A stretch of 5,770 nucleotides of DNA from Candidatus Saccharimonadota bacterium (GTDB lineage: Bacteria; Patescibacteriota; Saccharimonadia; Saccharimonadales; Saccharimonadaceae). The notes beneath the pieces are model-generated. The model was given only the letters and a program-made list of their open reading frames with translations, did no database searches and had not been told where the DNA came from. This document shows, piece after piece, positions 5,684 through 5,770 of the stretch. Made by a program: the position numbers and the translations under genes. The DNA is taken from positions 1 to 5,770 of the forward strand of contig UNSP01000021.1 of the NCBI GenBank assembly GCA_900556355.1. The letters run 5' to 3'. How positions within the stretch are numbered: position 1 is the stretch's first letter; each line of letters opens with the position of its first letter.

Positions 5684-5728
5684 CTCTAGCCGATTTTCTA
5701 GCAGAGAAAAGATTCTGAAGAGGAAATA
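5684..5728. other. Short gap between convergent genes, no clear terminator
   Basis: Forty-five bases between the 295-residue gene and the minus-strand frame that ends at 5729. A weak hairpin (TTTTCT, loop AGCAG, AGAAAA) is visible near 5694-5710, with no T-run on either strand. Nothing else is supported. Confidence 0.4.
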
Positions 5729-5770
5729 TTAACGCCGCCAATACGCAAGTTTACCGACAAACCTTAAGCT
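5729..5770 (-). CDS. C-terminal end of a minus-strand gene, possibly pheS
   Basis: Reading leftward from the window edge gives 13 codons, SLRFVGKLAYWRR, then TAA (5731-5729). Bacterial PheS proteins, the alpha chain of phenylalanyl-tRNA synthetase, typically end in a segment like NDLRFLKQF. The LRF match, together with pheT on the same strand to the left, makes the 3' end of pheS a reasonable guess. Thirteen residues are too few to be sure, and the frame could be unrelated or non-coding. If correct, the pair pheS-pheT is interrupted by about 2 kb of divergently oriented genes. Confidence 0.35.
   Translation of the reverse strand, partial: SLRFVGKLAYWRR

Noticed and set aside
1..5770. tRNA, rRNA, CRISPR arrays, insertion sequences or integrase genes
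   Set aside because: I looked for cloverleaf ends, regularly spaced repeats and transposase or recombinase motifs and found none.

Overview
The window looks like chromosomal DNA from a member of the Candidate Phyla Radiation, most likely a Candidatus Saccharibacteria (TM7) relative. This rests on the style of the pheT protein, the membrane-anchored FKBP, moderate to low GC, and genes that start a few bases after a TATAAT box with no Shine-Dalgarno. The taxonomic call is inference; no marker gene proves it. The standard stop codons TAA and TAG are used.

Left part (1-3678, minus strand): a housekeeping transcription unit, read right to left. It holds pheT (phenylalanyl-tRNA synthetase beta chain, complete), an N-terminally anchored FKBP-type peptidyl-prolyl isomerase (complete), and thioredoxin reductase trxB (N-terminal 145 residues; the rest lies beyond the left edge). 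FKBP and trxB overlap by 8 bases and both have clear Shine-Dalgarno sequences. A good extended -10 promoter lies between pheT and FKBP.

Right part (3679-5728, plus strand): a divergent block of three uncharacterised proteins (91, 130 and 295 residues) and one truncated gene. None matches a family I recognise. Several layers of structure tie the block together. A 36-base direct repeat, made of the pheT 5' end plus its promoter, sits on both sides of the first small gene. A 28-codon stub repeats the promoter, start and first 19 codons of the 295-residue gene. Related hairpin-forming intergenic elements precede the first and last genes. Nearly every gene has its -10 box 6 or 9 bases before the ATG, which predicts leaderless mRNAs.

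Right edge (5729-5770, minus strand): 13 codons and a stop that resemble the C-terminal tail of PheS. If that is right, the plus-strand block was inserted between pheS and pheT, and pheT now relies on its own promoter beside the insertion. The best candidate for something undescribed here is this ORFan block: a small cassette-like island assembled by duplication at the pheS/pheT junction. Its biochemical function cannot be read from the sequence.
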